In this document: positions 1 to 10,137 of the stretch, piece by piece | Layout of the letters: each line of letters opens with the position of its first letter | Numbering within the stretch: the first letter of the stretch is position 1 | Assembly (NCBI GenBank): GCA_950022295.1 | Contig: OX465599.1 | Span: 280,695,501 to 280,759,500, forward strand | Origin: Bromus sterilis | Taxonomy: Eukaryota; Streptophyta; Magnoliopsida; Poales; Poaceae | Direction: 5' to 3' | Length of the DNA stretch: 64,000 nt | Translations under genes and position numbers: made by a program | Notes under the pieces: generated by a model | What the model was told of the DNA's origin: nothing | The model's database searches: none | Seen by the model: only the letters and a program-made list of their open reading frames with translations

Positions 1-1590
1 GTTGTACCCGCGTTCACTCCCCTGAGTGATCACGATCCGCTATCTAATCCTAGCTAACAATGCACATGGCTCACTGCTGAATATAATATATATTTATAAG
101 GAAGCATAGGATAAAGGCAAGTTCATCATAGCAGCAGAAGTAACCATGCCTAGTGCAAGAAATGTACGGAAAGATAGGTGATATCTTGGGAAGGAAAATG
201 GCTCTGCTTGCCTGGAAGCTCGACGGTAGGGGTAGGGTCGTCGACGACGTAGTCGATCACAGGGGCATCAGCATCGATCGTCGGGGCGACCGGACAATAA
301 GAGAGGGGGGAGAAACAATAAATACACAACAATAATAGCAATACAATTACAAGACTAAGCAGATACAAAGCAACGACGCTCTAACGCAGTGTTCGGTGCT
401 TTGTTCGGAGCAAGAATTTACCTGGGGTTGACTCATCGGTATCGGTTGATTACCGAACAGATGATCCGGAGGGGAAGGTTCCATGCCTGTAGTGTTAGGG
501 ACATCTGACAAACATGAGGATATTGTATCCGTGCTTGTTGATGCATTCCGAACAACTTTTTTGTTCAGAACATTTCCATCCGGAAAGTTTTACCGGTACC
601 GGGTAACTACCGGATAGTGCAATCGGAGGGGGAATGTCCCGGGTGCGGTATGTTAGAGGGGTGTGGTGGGGGTATGGGTAGTGTATCCGTATTCGTTACA
701 TTTTTCTAAGCAACTTTCATGTATAAAGTATTTTCATCGGAGTTACGGTTTAAAAGATATTGATTTTACCAATTTAAATCATTTTATCACATTTTCTGAA
801 TTTCTTTTAATATTAAAAGCAACATTATCCACACAGGGACATTTGACTGGTCAAACCTGACCAGTGGGCCAGGACTGTCATAGGCACATGGGTTAATCCC
901 CAATTATTTTAATTCACTGATTAATTAGAGGAACTGGGCCCACATGTCATACACTCACAGATTTAATAAAACATTATTTTTAATAACTTACAGCTGGGGC
1001 CCAGGTGTCATACTCTGTTGTTTTAAAACCTCTTTTATTTAACTAATAACCAGTGGGGTTCCACATGTAAGTCTAAGGAGGGATTTATATTAGCAGTTAA
1101 CTTAACACTGGATTATACTAAGCCATAGGGCCCACCTGTAAGTCTCACATGGGGGTTTTCTTTCCTTCATTTATTTAATCAGACAATTATGGGGGGTATG
1201 GCCCCACTGGTCATAGACTATTTAGCATGGGGGGGTTTAGATAGAAATGGGGTTAGTTTAACCCCCTGGCGGTTAACGCGCCCACCGACGATGAGTCGTG
1301 GCTCGACAGCGAGGTGATCGCGACCAGGGAGGGGGGGGGGGGTGGCCAGCCACAGGCGCAGCGTGCAGCCGCGCAGGGCTAAGCACAACGGACATAGTGG
1401 GAGCGGCCAACGGGGTGGCCACGGCCGTGGTGCCCGCGACCACGGCGAGCACGAAGGCGACCAGGCAAGGGTGCAACGACGAGGCATGGACGGCCGGTAG
1501 GGGGAGCAGGTCATGGCGGGAGCGCGCCCACGCGAGGTGCACACAGGCGCGGACAGGGGATTGCCGGCAGCGAGAAAGCACAACAGCGAG
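1..1590. other. non-coding flank, unassigned repeat remnant
   Basis: No convincing gene. Bases 1-660 read on the minus strand give a short proline/aspartate-rich open stretch (150-368) without a recognisable domain; it could be decayed retroelement sequence. Bases 660-1260 are AT-rich with a recurring GGGCCCAC motif. Bases 1260-1590 are GC-rich and contain a run of 12 G (1331-1342). This is the sequence into which the gypsy-like LTR at 1591 inserted; the five bases before that LTR are GCGAG, but no matching copy is found at the other, rearranged end. Confidence 0.5.
861..1216 (+). repeat. six degenerate GGGCCCAC-N-TGTCAT motifs at about 60-75 bp spacing
   Basis: Copies of a motif like GGGCCCACnTGTCAT occur near 863, 935, 996, 1054, 1128 and 1200, separated by AT-rich spacers with similar words (ttatttaa, aactaata). 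The regular spacing suggests an old tandem array or an internally repetitive LTR segment. I cannot name the family. Confidence 0.4.
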
Positions 1591-3230
1591 TGATGGCTTC
1601 TCGCCCCTCGTTGGTTACCCCAAGTGGAAGGTTTGAGATGCAGTGCAGCAGCAAGTTTCCCTCGGTGAAGATACCAAGGTTATCGAACCAGCAGGACTCA
1701 GGAGATACAAGTAGGTGGCAACGTCGCCAGAAATTACTTCCTGACTAGGGTGTTGTCGTGGACCTGCACACAGCAAAAAATAACTTTGCTCCCAACGAGT
1801 ACAGAGGAGTTGTAAATTCCTCCGGCCTTGTCGTTTACAAAGGATCAACGCAAGAGATAAAAGGTGCAAAGGAAAGTAAAAGCTGAAAGTAAATTGAGGG
1901 TGTGAACAATAATGTGAAGATGGACCGGGGTCCCGTGATTTTCACTAGTGATGTCTCTCTCCCAAAAGACGATAAAAGTGCTAGCGAGGTAAAAAAATCA
2001 CAGTTGGGCAATTGACGGGATTATGAAGGCACCGCAATGCTAACTATGCTGCAAAGAAAGGAAGGGCTCAAAAGCAATGGGCAGCACGCCAAGGTAAGTA
2101 GACCGAAATCCATCTGCATCTACTACGAATCATCCACCTTGAGATATCTATCCAGAACATCTCGCTGGTATTAAGTTGCGAATCCCACCCAAAGTGTAAA
2201 CTCAAAACAACAGACAACTACATTAAAAGAACTTTGCTTAAAGTAAACAATCCTTGCACCCGCAGGTACAAGCACCGTTGTTTTATCCCTGGTGGCAACA
2301 ACACATCCCCTAGTCTCATGTTTCTGTCACTCAAGCTAGACATCAAGGGGCTGAACCCACAATCGAGCATAACGCTCTCTCTTGGAGTTGCAAATAAAAT
2401 ACTTGGCCAAAGCAAATACCGCAACGGAGAACATGCAAGAATTTACTCAAGAAAAAAATATAAAAGAGAAGAACCAAATATATTGCTCATCCCAATCTGA
2501 ACATAGTCTCATAATCCATCATATCCCAACAAACTCAGCATAGCAACAGCAGAAATTACATAGATGCCTCGATCATGTGAGGCAGCTCACGAGGACTCGA
2601 AAGTGGAAGCACAAAAGGGGGAGAGATTCATCACATAGCTACTGGTCACGGACCCATGGTCCAAGGGGGACTACTCACGACATATCCGGGAGGCGTCCAT
2701 GGCGATGGATGGTCTCCTAGAGGGGGTTCCTCCGTCTGGAAGGGTGCCGGGGTAGCTTCTCCAGGCAGCCCCGATCTTGAAACGGCGGCGGCGGCGGTAC
2801 AGAGGGGAGTTCGCGAGAAATAGATCGATATTAGGGGTTTCCACCCCGAGGGGTAAATATAGGCGAAGGGGGGTATCGAGGGGACCCATGAGGCAGTCAG
2901 GAGGGTCCCTGGCGCGGCCCAGGGTGGGGCCGCGCCACCTGCCCTCCTGGCTGCCTGGTGGTGGCCCCCCTTCCCTCTCTTGGTGATTCCGGAAGCTTCT
3001 GTTGCGCTGTTTTTTTATATATTTTCCCGGAATTTTTGGAGCACTTTTAATGGCCGGAAAACCTGAAATACAAAAACAGCAGAAAAAAGAAACTGGCAAC
3101 TGGGTGCACTGAGTTAATAGGTTAGTCCAAATAGGTTCAAAAGTGTATGAAAGTTCAAGCAAAACATGGCAAAGTCACACAAAACATGCATGGAGCAAGT
3201 AGAAATTATAGATACGTTTGGGACGTATGA
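1591..3230 (-). repeat. LTR-A, 3' LTR of E1
   Basis: This 1640-bp LTR matches LTR-B (7483-9123) nearly base for base. On the minus strand it begins TCATACGTCCC where LTR-B has TGATACGTCCC, so its terminal TG is mutated (plus-strand base 3229 is G instead of C). It ends in CA at 1591. A TATA-like CCTATATTTACC lies on the minus strand near 2855-2866, in the same place as the TATATAA of E2. A GC-rich leader with a GCC repeat follows it. Confidence 0.85.
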
Positions 3231-5600
3231 ACATCCCCAAGCTTAATTCCTGCTCGTCCTCGAGTAGGTAAATGATAACAAGCATAATTTCTGTGGTGAC
3301 ATGCCACACAACCATAAAAGGACTTTTAAGTAAAGCAATCAAAGCATGCAATTCAATTCAAGTCTTAACAAGCAAGAGTCTATATTAGCATTGGCACAAG
3401 CAACAAAAGAACAAAAGGGTGCAAGAGCTCTTGCTGTCCGTTACTCGAATGTCTCCAAATGGTGTTTGCGTGCAAGCAAGGGACTGGGAAGAAATAGAAA
3501 AAAAGGTTGTTGAGAACAACTATCTACTAAAGTTTCACACTTGGTCTCCTTTGGATTCTTATCTTGACTAGTCCCCAGACCACTAGCCAGGTACAAGTAA
3601 AACTGATCCACTCCCTTTCGACATTTTGAGTACTCAGGCAATGGATGAGCGTGAGCAAGAAAGTTGACACCTAAAAGGCGAAACAGAAAGAATGTGGAGG
3701 AGGAAGACAAAAAGGTGTGAAAGGCTCTCATCAATGAGGACAATCATAGGCGAGAGAAGGCCATATGATAGATATGATGTGAGGAGTAGGGATTTCCATA
3801 CAACGGATGCACATGTGAGCTAAAATCTCTCCAAGGTAACTAGTGCGGGTGCATCTAACTTGCTTGCTCAAGAAGACCTAGAGCTCGTTTGAGGAGGCTC
3901 ATCATTGGAATATACAAGCCAAGTTCTATAATGTGAAGGGTCCCCACATAGCTATATGCATGATGATGATCTCTATGGAGTACAAGGGATAGAAGATGAA
4001 GTGCTAGTGTGGATCTCTCAAAAGGAATAGTAGTATGCCCCCTTCTCTCTTTTTCTTTTTTTCTTTTTCTCTTTTTTTTGGTGGCCTCAATGGCTCTTTC
4101 TATTTAACTCTCATTTTTCCTCTTTGGGATCTTTTGATTTTGTCCTCTTTGGGATCTTTTCCTCACTTTAGGGGCAATACTCTATATTTTACAAGAATAT
4201 AGGAGATCTTTCACACTTTACAAAGGTACTCACATAAAGAAAATGTAACTATCATGATGCAAATGTATGCCTCTGCCAGGGTAGCAGGATATGCAATGAT
4301 ACTAGCGCATCATGTAGCAATGATTAGGGCAAGGCCCAACTAGCATGCGGCTCATCGATCAAGCAAGTAGCATGTATGACATAAAGGTCAAGTCATGAGA
4401 AGGTGGATGTTGCATGACAATGTATCTCGGAAAGGCTATGGAAATGCCTTGTAGGTAGGTATGGTGGCTGTTTTGAGGAAAGATATAAGAAGGCTTATGA
4501 TGACAGAGCGTATCATGCCAAGGGTTTGGATGCACCGGCGAAGTATGCGCCAACTCTCGAGGTGAGAAAGGGCAATGCACGGTACCGGAGAGGCTAGAAA
4601 AAGTATAGGTGGGTGGAAGTGTCAACTTTCGAATAATCACATTAGTCCGAAGAACTCATGCACTTATTATCGGTAACTCTCAATCTAATCAGGAGGTTCA
4701 CAAAGAGACAGGTACCCCGAGGAGGAGTGTATGGGGGTTTGGTTATCCTTGTGCATCCTCGACTCATGGTACGTGAGTGTACTCTAATATTCGAACCCTC
4801 CAGAGGTTAGTGATCCATCTAGTAGCTAGAGTTCTCAACAAGTTTTTTTTGGTTTTCGAAAAACACACGGATTGCCCAAAATACGACATCTATCACTAAT
4901 AGGCAAGAGCTCTTGACACCATAAGTTCAAACATTACTCTAGTCAATACCTCAAAACTATTGCAAGTTACTACTACAAAGAGAAAAGCAACTTCAACTAC
5001 CTACTTCTAGTCAAGACACAAAACTCAGTGCAACAGGCAAACTCTCTAACAAGATAAAACATGCAACCTATAGAAAGTTCAACCTAAAACAAAAGAAAAG
5101 CTCTAGAAAAACTAAAGCACTACAACTAAACAGAACAGCAGCTAAGAAAAGAAAAAGAACAGTTCACAGCTAAAAGAATAAGCATGCAAATCCTATGAGG
5201 AGTTCTAGTTCAAGTGGAGCGTTAATCTCTCCCACACAAAAGAGTAATTTGGGGTCTAACTTGTTAATACAGCAAAGAAAGCAAAACAAACCTAGAAAAG
5301 TAAAGAGCGAGACGCTCCAAGCAAAGCACATAACGCATGAAGTGATAAAAATATAGTGCAACGAGGGACAAACTGATGATTGTTGATGAAGAAGGGGATG
5401 CATCGGGGGCATCCCCAAGCTTAGACGCTTGAGTCTTCTTGAATATTTATTGGGGGTGCACATGGGCATCCCCAAGCTTGAGCGTTTGACAATCCTGAAT
5501 CTTCTTTCATCACCTTCCATCGCGCACTTGAAAACTCCCTTCATACATAACTCATTGTAGGCTGATTAGAGAGGTTAGTACCCTAATAAAATAATTTTCC
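3231..5600 (-). other. polypurine-tract-proximal core of E1, highly similar to E2
   Basis: The polypurine tract (minus strand AAGCTTGGGGATGT, 3231-3244) is followed by about 2.3 kb that aligns, inverted, with 24180-26573 of E2 at roughly 94-95% identity by eye. Small open frames lie in it in both elements: 3441-3743, 4359-4640 (93 aa) and 5170-5544 (124 aa). In the 93-aa frame I counted about nine replacement and two silent differences between E1 and E2. The frames therefore look open only because the DNA is similar, not because a protein is conserved. The segment also holds repeated AAGCTTGGGGATGC words that resemble the polypurine tract. Confidence 0.6.
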
Positions 5601-6099
5601 TCTACTGAAAATAAAGATATTCTTGAAGAGCTACTGTTTCTCAAGATTTCCAAAAAGTTTTTGCGAAGAAAAAGCAAGCTTAAGGTTTGCGAAAGTAAGG
5701 AGAGACAAAACATGGCAGAATCTGTGAAAAACAGAACAACAGATAGAAACGAATTTTTTAGGGGTACTTCTGCAACTCAAATAAAAAAACTTTGAACAGA
5801 CGCCTTAAAGGTAATTGTATGGAGCATGCTCTCAAAAAAATTCAGATCAAAAAGATGATCTGGTGATTTATCCCGAATTTTTCCGTCAAGCAGACAGAAT
5901 CTGTTTCTGGACAGCATGCACCAACTTTTGACCTTTCTTGCAATCTGAGGCTAAACTTGGCACAAATCTTGAAAAGTAAAGATACAATGATGTTGCTACA
6001 GTATTTACAATCATCAAGACCACTAAGAACAGAACAAAATAAAAAATAAAAACCTAAATTCGTTGCGGGCTGCCTCCCGAAAGCGCTTCTTTAAAGCCA

Positions 6100-6303
6100 T
6101 TAGCTAGGCTTAAAGATTATAGAAGATGCTCTCATAAGAATAAGAATTTTGAAGTAAAAGAGAGCATCAAGAAGCAAATGTGAAACACATTTAATCCTAA
6201 CCCACTTCATATGCCTAGGAACCTTATAAAGAAATAAATCACGAAAGCACAAAGTGACAAGCATAGGAAGGTGGAACAAGAGCAACTTCAAAACATTCAA
6301 CAT
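6100..6303 (-). pseudogene. C-terminal remnant of the E1 internal protein, 67 aa
   Basis: The frame encodes a hydrophobic, leucine-rich tail that matches the last about 60 residues of the E2 internal ORF (ending 23708); by eye roughly 60% of residues are shared, including FLYK, RASL/S and a LLD motif. In E1 it is separated from the 293-aa frame by stops and about 120 bp, so the original product appears broken. Confidence 0.45.
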
Positions 6304-6425
6304 GTAGAGAGGTGTTTTTGTAACATGGAAGTTTATACAACCAAACTTTTCTCTCTAAAAGTAATTTTCAGTAGCATCATGAACAACATCAAGAATATAA
6401 TCACATAAATCATGTTGTTCATGAC

Positions 6426-7307
6426 CTACAAGCACACGTGTATTGTTTTCAACACGGTTTTAGGATGATAAGATAGATGCAACCCATCACATTGAGCCTT
6501 GATAATAGCAAAATTCTCCGGAGTTGGAGATTTCAAAAGGATAATAGGGCAATCAAGTGTGGGTGAAATAGCAACAATTTCATGCTTATCATAAGGAACT
6601 ATAGCAAGTTCAACTTTGTAAGCATCATCCATAGTGGCATCATGGCCATCAACAAAGCAAGTATCAAAATCATCAGAAAGGGATGTATCAAGTGAGTCCT
6701 CGGAATCATAGGACTCCTCATCATAGCAATCATTAGCCTCTTCTCGGGCAGCAAGCATTCTATTTTTAAAATGATCAATATAAGCATTGGAAGTATAATT
6801 CTCAAAGCAATAAGCAAGAACAGCAAAGTTTTCAGACTTGTGAATAGTATCGTAATACTTTTCAATCAAAGAAGAAATCTCATAAGCACCTTTAAAAGCA
6901 ACAAACTCTTCAATATTTTCAACATCAAAGTAATCATAAACACCTTTGGCATAAGAATATAGGATCTCATTTTCATTAAACTCACATTGGAAAGGAAGGT
7001 GTTTACGCTCTATATTAGAGCAGCAAGTAAAATCATAAATGTGGCATAAAGATTCAGCATAGCAATAAGAAACTTGTATTTGATCCCATAAGTGTTTCTT
7101 TTTCTGAGATAGGCGGTGCCGCGTGTAATGAGCATGCTCATCCAATGATTTTCCCTCAACCAAGTCGGTTGGGTTTTTAGTGCGAGCACAAATTGATCGA
7201 AGACGAGCCAAGTGAAACATGTCCATCCTACCATATTTGGGTGGTTCCACACCCATGGTGAAGATAGCATTAGTAGGTATTTTTGGTATTTTTGATAAGG
7301 GACACAA
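6426..7307 (-). CDS. E1 internal ORF, 293 aa, unknown retroelement protein
   Basis: This is the longest open frame in E1 and the first after the primer-binding site, the position a gag gene would take. An internal methionine context at about residue 18 (MGVEPPKYGRMDMF) is an alternative start. The N-terminal 80 residues are basic, with a lysine run near residue 70. Residues 190-230 are strongly acidic (DEESYDSEDSLD). I see no zinc knuckle, no protease DTG/DSG and no reverse transcriptase motif. E2 has an acidic open stretch in the corresponding place (22969-23708). My inference is a degenerate or specialised gag-like product of a non-autonomous family; similarity to a known family is not established. 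It is possible that it is not translated. Confidence 0.4.
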   Translation of the reverse strand: MCPLSKIPKIPTNAIFTMGVEPPKYGRMDMFHLARLRSICARTKNPTDLVEGKSLDEHAHYTRHRLSQKKKHLWDQIQVSYCYAESLCHIYDFTCCSNIERKHLPFQCEFNENEILYSYAKGVYDYFDVENIEEFVAFKGAYEISSLIEKYYDTIHKSENFAVLAYCFENYTSNAYIDHFKNRMLAAREEANDCYDEESYDSEDSLDTSLSDDFDTCFVDGHDATMDDAYKVELAIVPYDKHEIVAISPTLDCPIILLKSPTPENFAIIKAQCDGLHLSYHPKTVLKTIHVCL

Positions 7308-7390
7308 AAGTAAAAACTGAAAGGTAAACTAACAAGACTAAAAAGAAAAGGTAAAAGATAGTGTGCAACTCCCCTATCTTGTAGACTTGA

Positions 7391-7479
7391 GTCCCCGGCA
7401 ACGGTGCCAGAAATTTGGCGGTTGCCGGGACTAGTCTTTTGCTGCGCTTCGGAATCCCCGGCAACGGCGCCAGAAATTT
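7391..7479 (-). other. duplicated primer-binding site of E1
   Basis: On the minus strand AAATTTCTGGCGCCGTTGCC (from 7479) lies just after the end of LTR-B, the expected primer-binding site. A second copy with one base change, AAATTTCTGGCACCGTTGCC, starts at 7416, 63 bp further on. Between them at 7420-7428 is GTTGCCGGG in the opposite orientation, able to pair with CCCGGCAAC at 7394-7402. Confidence 0.7.
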
Positions 7480-7482
7480 GCT

Positions 7483-9123
7483 TGATTGCTTCTCGCCCCT
7501 CGTTGGTTACCCCAAGTGGAAGGTTTGAGATGCAGTGCAGCAGCAAGTTTCCCTCGGTGAAGATACCAAGGTTATCGAACCAGTAGGACTCAGGAGATAC
7601 AAGTAGGTGGCAACGTCGCCAGAAATTACTTCCTGACTAGGGTGTTGTCGTGGACCTGCACACAGAATCAAATAACTTTGCTCCCAACAAGTACAGAGGA
7701 GTTGTCAATTCCTCCGGCCTTGTCGTTTACAAAGGATCAACGCAAGAGATAAAAGATGCAAAGCAAAGTAAAAGCTGAAAGTAAATTGAGGGTGTGAACA
7801 ATAATGTGAAGATGGACCGGGGCCCCGTGATTTTCACTAGTGATGTCTCTCTCCCAAAAGACGATAAAAGTGCTAGCAAGGTAAACAAATCACAGTTGGG
7901 AAATTGACATGATTATGAAGGCACCGCAATGCTTACTATGCTGCAAAGAAAGGAAGGGCTCAAAAGCAATGGGCAGTATGCCAAGGTAAGTAGACCGAAA
8001 TCCATCTGCATCTACTACGAATAATCCACCTTGAGATATCTATCCAGAACATCTCGCTGGTATTAAGTTGCGAATCCCACCCAAAGTGTAAACTCAAAGC
8101 AACAGACAACTACATTAAAAGAACTTTGCGTAAAGTAAACAATCCTTGCACCCGCGGGTACAAGCACCGTGGTTTTATCCCTGGTGGCAACAACACATCC
8201 CCTAGTCTCATGTTTATGTCACTCAAGCTAGACATCAGGGGGCTGAACCCACAATCAAGCATAACGCTCCCTCTTGGAGTTGCAAGCAAACTACCTGGCC
8301 AAAGCAAAATACTGCAACGGAGAACATGCAAGAATTTACTCAAGAACAAAATATAAAAAAGAAGAACCAAATATATTACTCATCACAATCTGAACATAGT
8401 CTCATAATCCATCAGATCCCAACAAACTCAGCATAGCAACAACAGAAATTACATAGATGCCTCGATCATGTGAGGCAGCTCACGAGGACTCAAAAGTGGA
8501 AGCACAAAAGGGGGAGAGATTCATCACATAGCTACTGGTCACGGACCCATGGTCCAAGGGGGACTACTCACGGCATATCCGGGAGGCGTCCATGGTTATG
8601 GATGGTCTCCCGGAGGGGGTTCCTCCGTCCGGCAGGGTGCAGGGGCAACTTCTCCAGGAAGCCCCGATTTTGAAACTGCGGCGGCGGCGGTACAGAGGGG
8701 AGTTCGCGAGAAAGAGATCGATATTAGGGGTTTCCACCCCGAGGGGTAAATATAGGCGAAGGGGGGCATCGAGGGGACCCACGAGGCAGTCAGGAGGGTC
8801 CCTGGCGCGGCCCAGGGTGGGGCCGCGCCAGCTGCCCTCCTGGCTGCCTGGTGGTGGCCCCCCTTCCCTCTCTTGGTGATTCCGGAAGCTTCTGTTGCGC
8901 TGATTTTTTATATATTTTCCCAGAATTTTTGGAGCACTTTTAATGGCCGGAAAACCTGAAATACAAAAACATCAGAAAACAGAAACTGGCAATTGGGTGC
9001 ACTGAGTTAATAGGTTAGTCCAAATAGGTTCAAAAGTGTATGAAAGTTCAAGCAAAACATGGCAAAGTCACACAAAACATGCATGGAGCAAGAAAAAATT
9101 ATAGATACGTTTGGGACGTATCA
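7483..9123 (-). repeat. LTR-B, internal/5' LTR of E1
   Basis: This 1641-bp LTR has intact termini (minus strand TGATACGTC at 9123, ATCA at 7483). It is followed downstream by the primer-binding site. It is preceded, unusually, by polypurine-tract-side internal sequence (9124-9617) instead of a target duplication. Confidence 0.85.
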
Positions 9124-9617
9124 ACATCCCCAAGCTTAATTCCTGCTCGTCCTCGAGTAGGTAAATGATAACAAGCATAATTTCTGTGGTGACATGCCAC
9201 ATAACCATAAAAGGACTTTTAAGTAAAGCAATCAAAGCATGCAATTCAATTCAAGTCTTAACAAGCAAGAGTCTATATTAGCATTGTCACAAGCAACAAA
9301 AGAACAAAAGGGTGCAAGAGCTCTTGCTGTCCGTGACTCGAATGTCTCCAAATGGTGTTTGCGTGCAAGAAAGGGACTGGGAAGAAAGAGAAAAAAGGTT
9401 GTTGAGAACAACTATCTACTAAAGTTTCACACTTGGTCTCCTTTGGATTCTTATCTTGACTCGTCCCCAGACCACTAGCCAGGTACAAGTAAAACTGATC
9501 CACTCCCTTTCGACATTTTGAGCACTCATGCAATGGATGAGCGTGAGCAAGAAAGTTGACACCTAAAAGGCGAAACAGAAAGAAGGTCGAGGAGGAAGAC
9601 AAAAAGGTGTGAAAGGC
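9124..9617 (-). mobile_element. truncated second internal domain joined to LTR-B
   Basis: It is a near copy of 3231-3725, that is, the polypurine tract and adjacent internal sequence. Homology stops at about 9617, where 3725 continues and this copy does not. It contains the same short open frame as 3441-3743 (here 9273-9602, minus strand). Confidence 0.75.
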
Positions 9618-9642
9618 GCTCGAAAGTTGACACCTAAAAGGC
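9618..9642. repeat. filler DNA at the E1 breakpoint
   Basis: Bases 9622-9642 are a perfect 21-bp copy of 9551-9571, placed exactly at the point where E1 homology ends and unrelated sequence begins. Such templated filler is a known mark of end-joining repair of a double-strand break. Confidence 0.65.
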
Positions 9643-10132
9643 TCGACCCAGCGGGTGGGTTTGCCCTAGGTGTAGGATAGCTATTTTCCTTTTTTCTTGT
9701 TTTCTTTTTCTGTTATTCACTTGCATACAATTTTATTTTACTTTAGCTAGCTGTTGATTTTTATGACAATTGAAACTAGTTCAAATATAAGTGTTACATG
9801 ATATTACAGTGCCACAAAAAATTTGGTGGCATAACAAAATCATTTGGGTTTTTGTTTTATTTAAAAAGGATTAAAAGTGGCTTCTTTAGACACTGTTTGT
9901 TTTGTTGGCAATATTTAAACAATGTAATAAAATACCATTGCCATTTTATTGTGACCTACTGATTTTTTGACATTTAATAAAAGTGATTGCAATATTTTTG
10001 GATGAAGTTTTATTTCCACTTGTATCTGGATTTTTTGTGTGGTTTGAATTTGAACAAGCTTTGATCAAGGTGATCATCACAAGTTAATCAAGGTGACTTG
10101 GCATTAGCACCAGGTGATTACTGTAGCGTGAC
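9643..10132. repeat. left arm of a diverged inverted repeat
   Basis: AT-rich, no open frame. Its reverse complement aligns imperfectly with 20605-21080 to the right of copia element 1. Matching blocks include TAACAGTAATCAC/CTACAGTAATCAC, TTAATCATTTAT/TTAATCCTTTTT with AATAAAACA, and a GCAA-tract block; identity is perhaps 70%. The arms nearly touch once the copia element and one target copy are removed, so the target was a spacer-poor fold-back sequence. Confidence 0.5.
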
Positions 10133-10137
10133 ACCCG

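Larger units (their letters stand above)
1591..9617 (-). mobile_element. E1, rearranged non-autonomous gypsy-like LTR element (LTR-internal-LTR-partial internal)
   Basis: Read on the minus strand the order is truncated internal domain (9617 to 9124), LTR-B (9123 to 7483), primer-binding site and full internal domain (7482 to 3231), polypurine tract, LTR-A (3230 to 1591). The two LTRs are about 1640 bp and roughly 3% different by eye. LTRs begin TGATACGTCCC and the primer-binding site is of the TGGCGCCGTTGCCGG type, both typical of Triticeae gypsy families. No protease, integrase or reverse transcriptase could be found, so the element would need proteins supplied in trans. The extra internal piece beyond LTR-B shows the locus is a product of recombination between related elements rather than a simple insertion. 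Confidence 0.8.

Noticed and set aside
1218..1636. Overlapping frames of 100-120 aa on both strands in the GC-rich block
   Set aside because: All follow base composition, cross the LTR-A boundary or the G run, and have no domain.
4359..4640. 93-aa open frame conserved between E1 and E2 (25174-25455), a candidate new small protein
   Set aside because: By hand I count about nine replacement and two silent differences between the copies, so there is no sign of protein-level selection. The frame is open because the DNA is very similar.
5170..5544. 124-aa cysteine/leucine-rich open frame, also in E2 (24276-24695)
   Set aside because: It lies in the conserved non-coding core, includes repeats of the polypurine-like word AAGCTTGGGGATGC, and shows the same kind of similarity as the non-coding sequence beside it.
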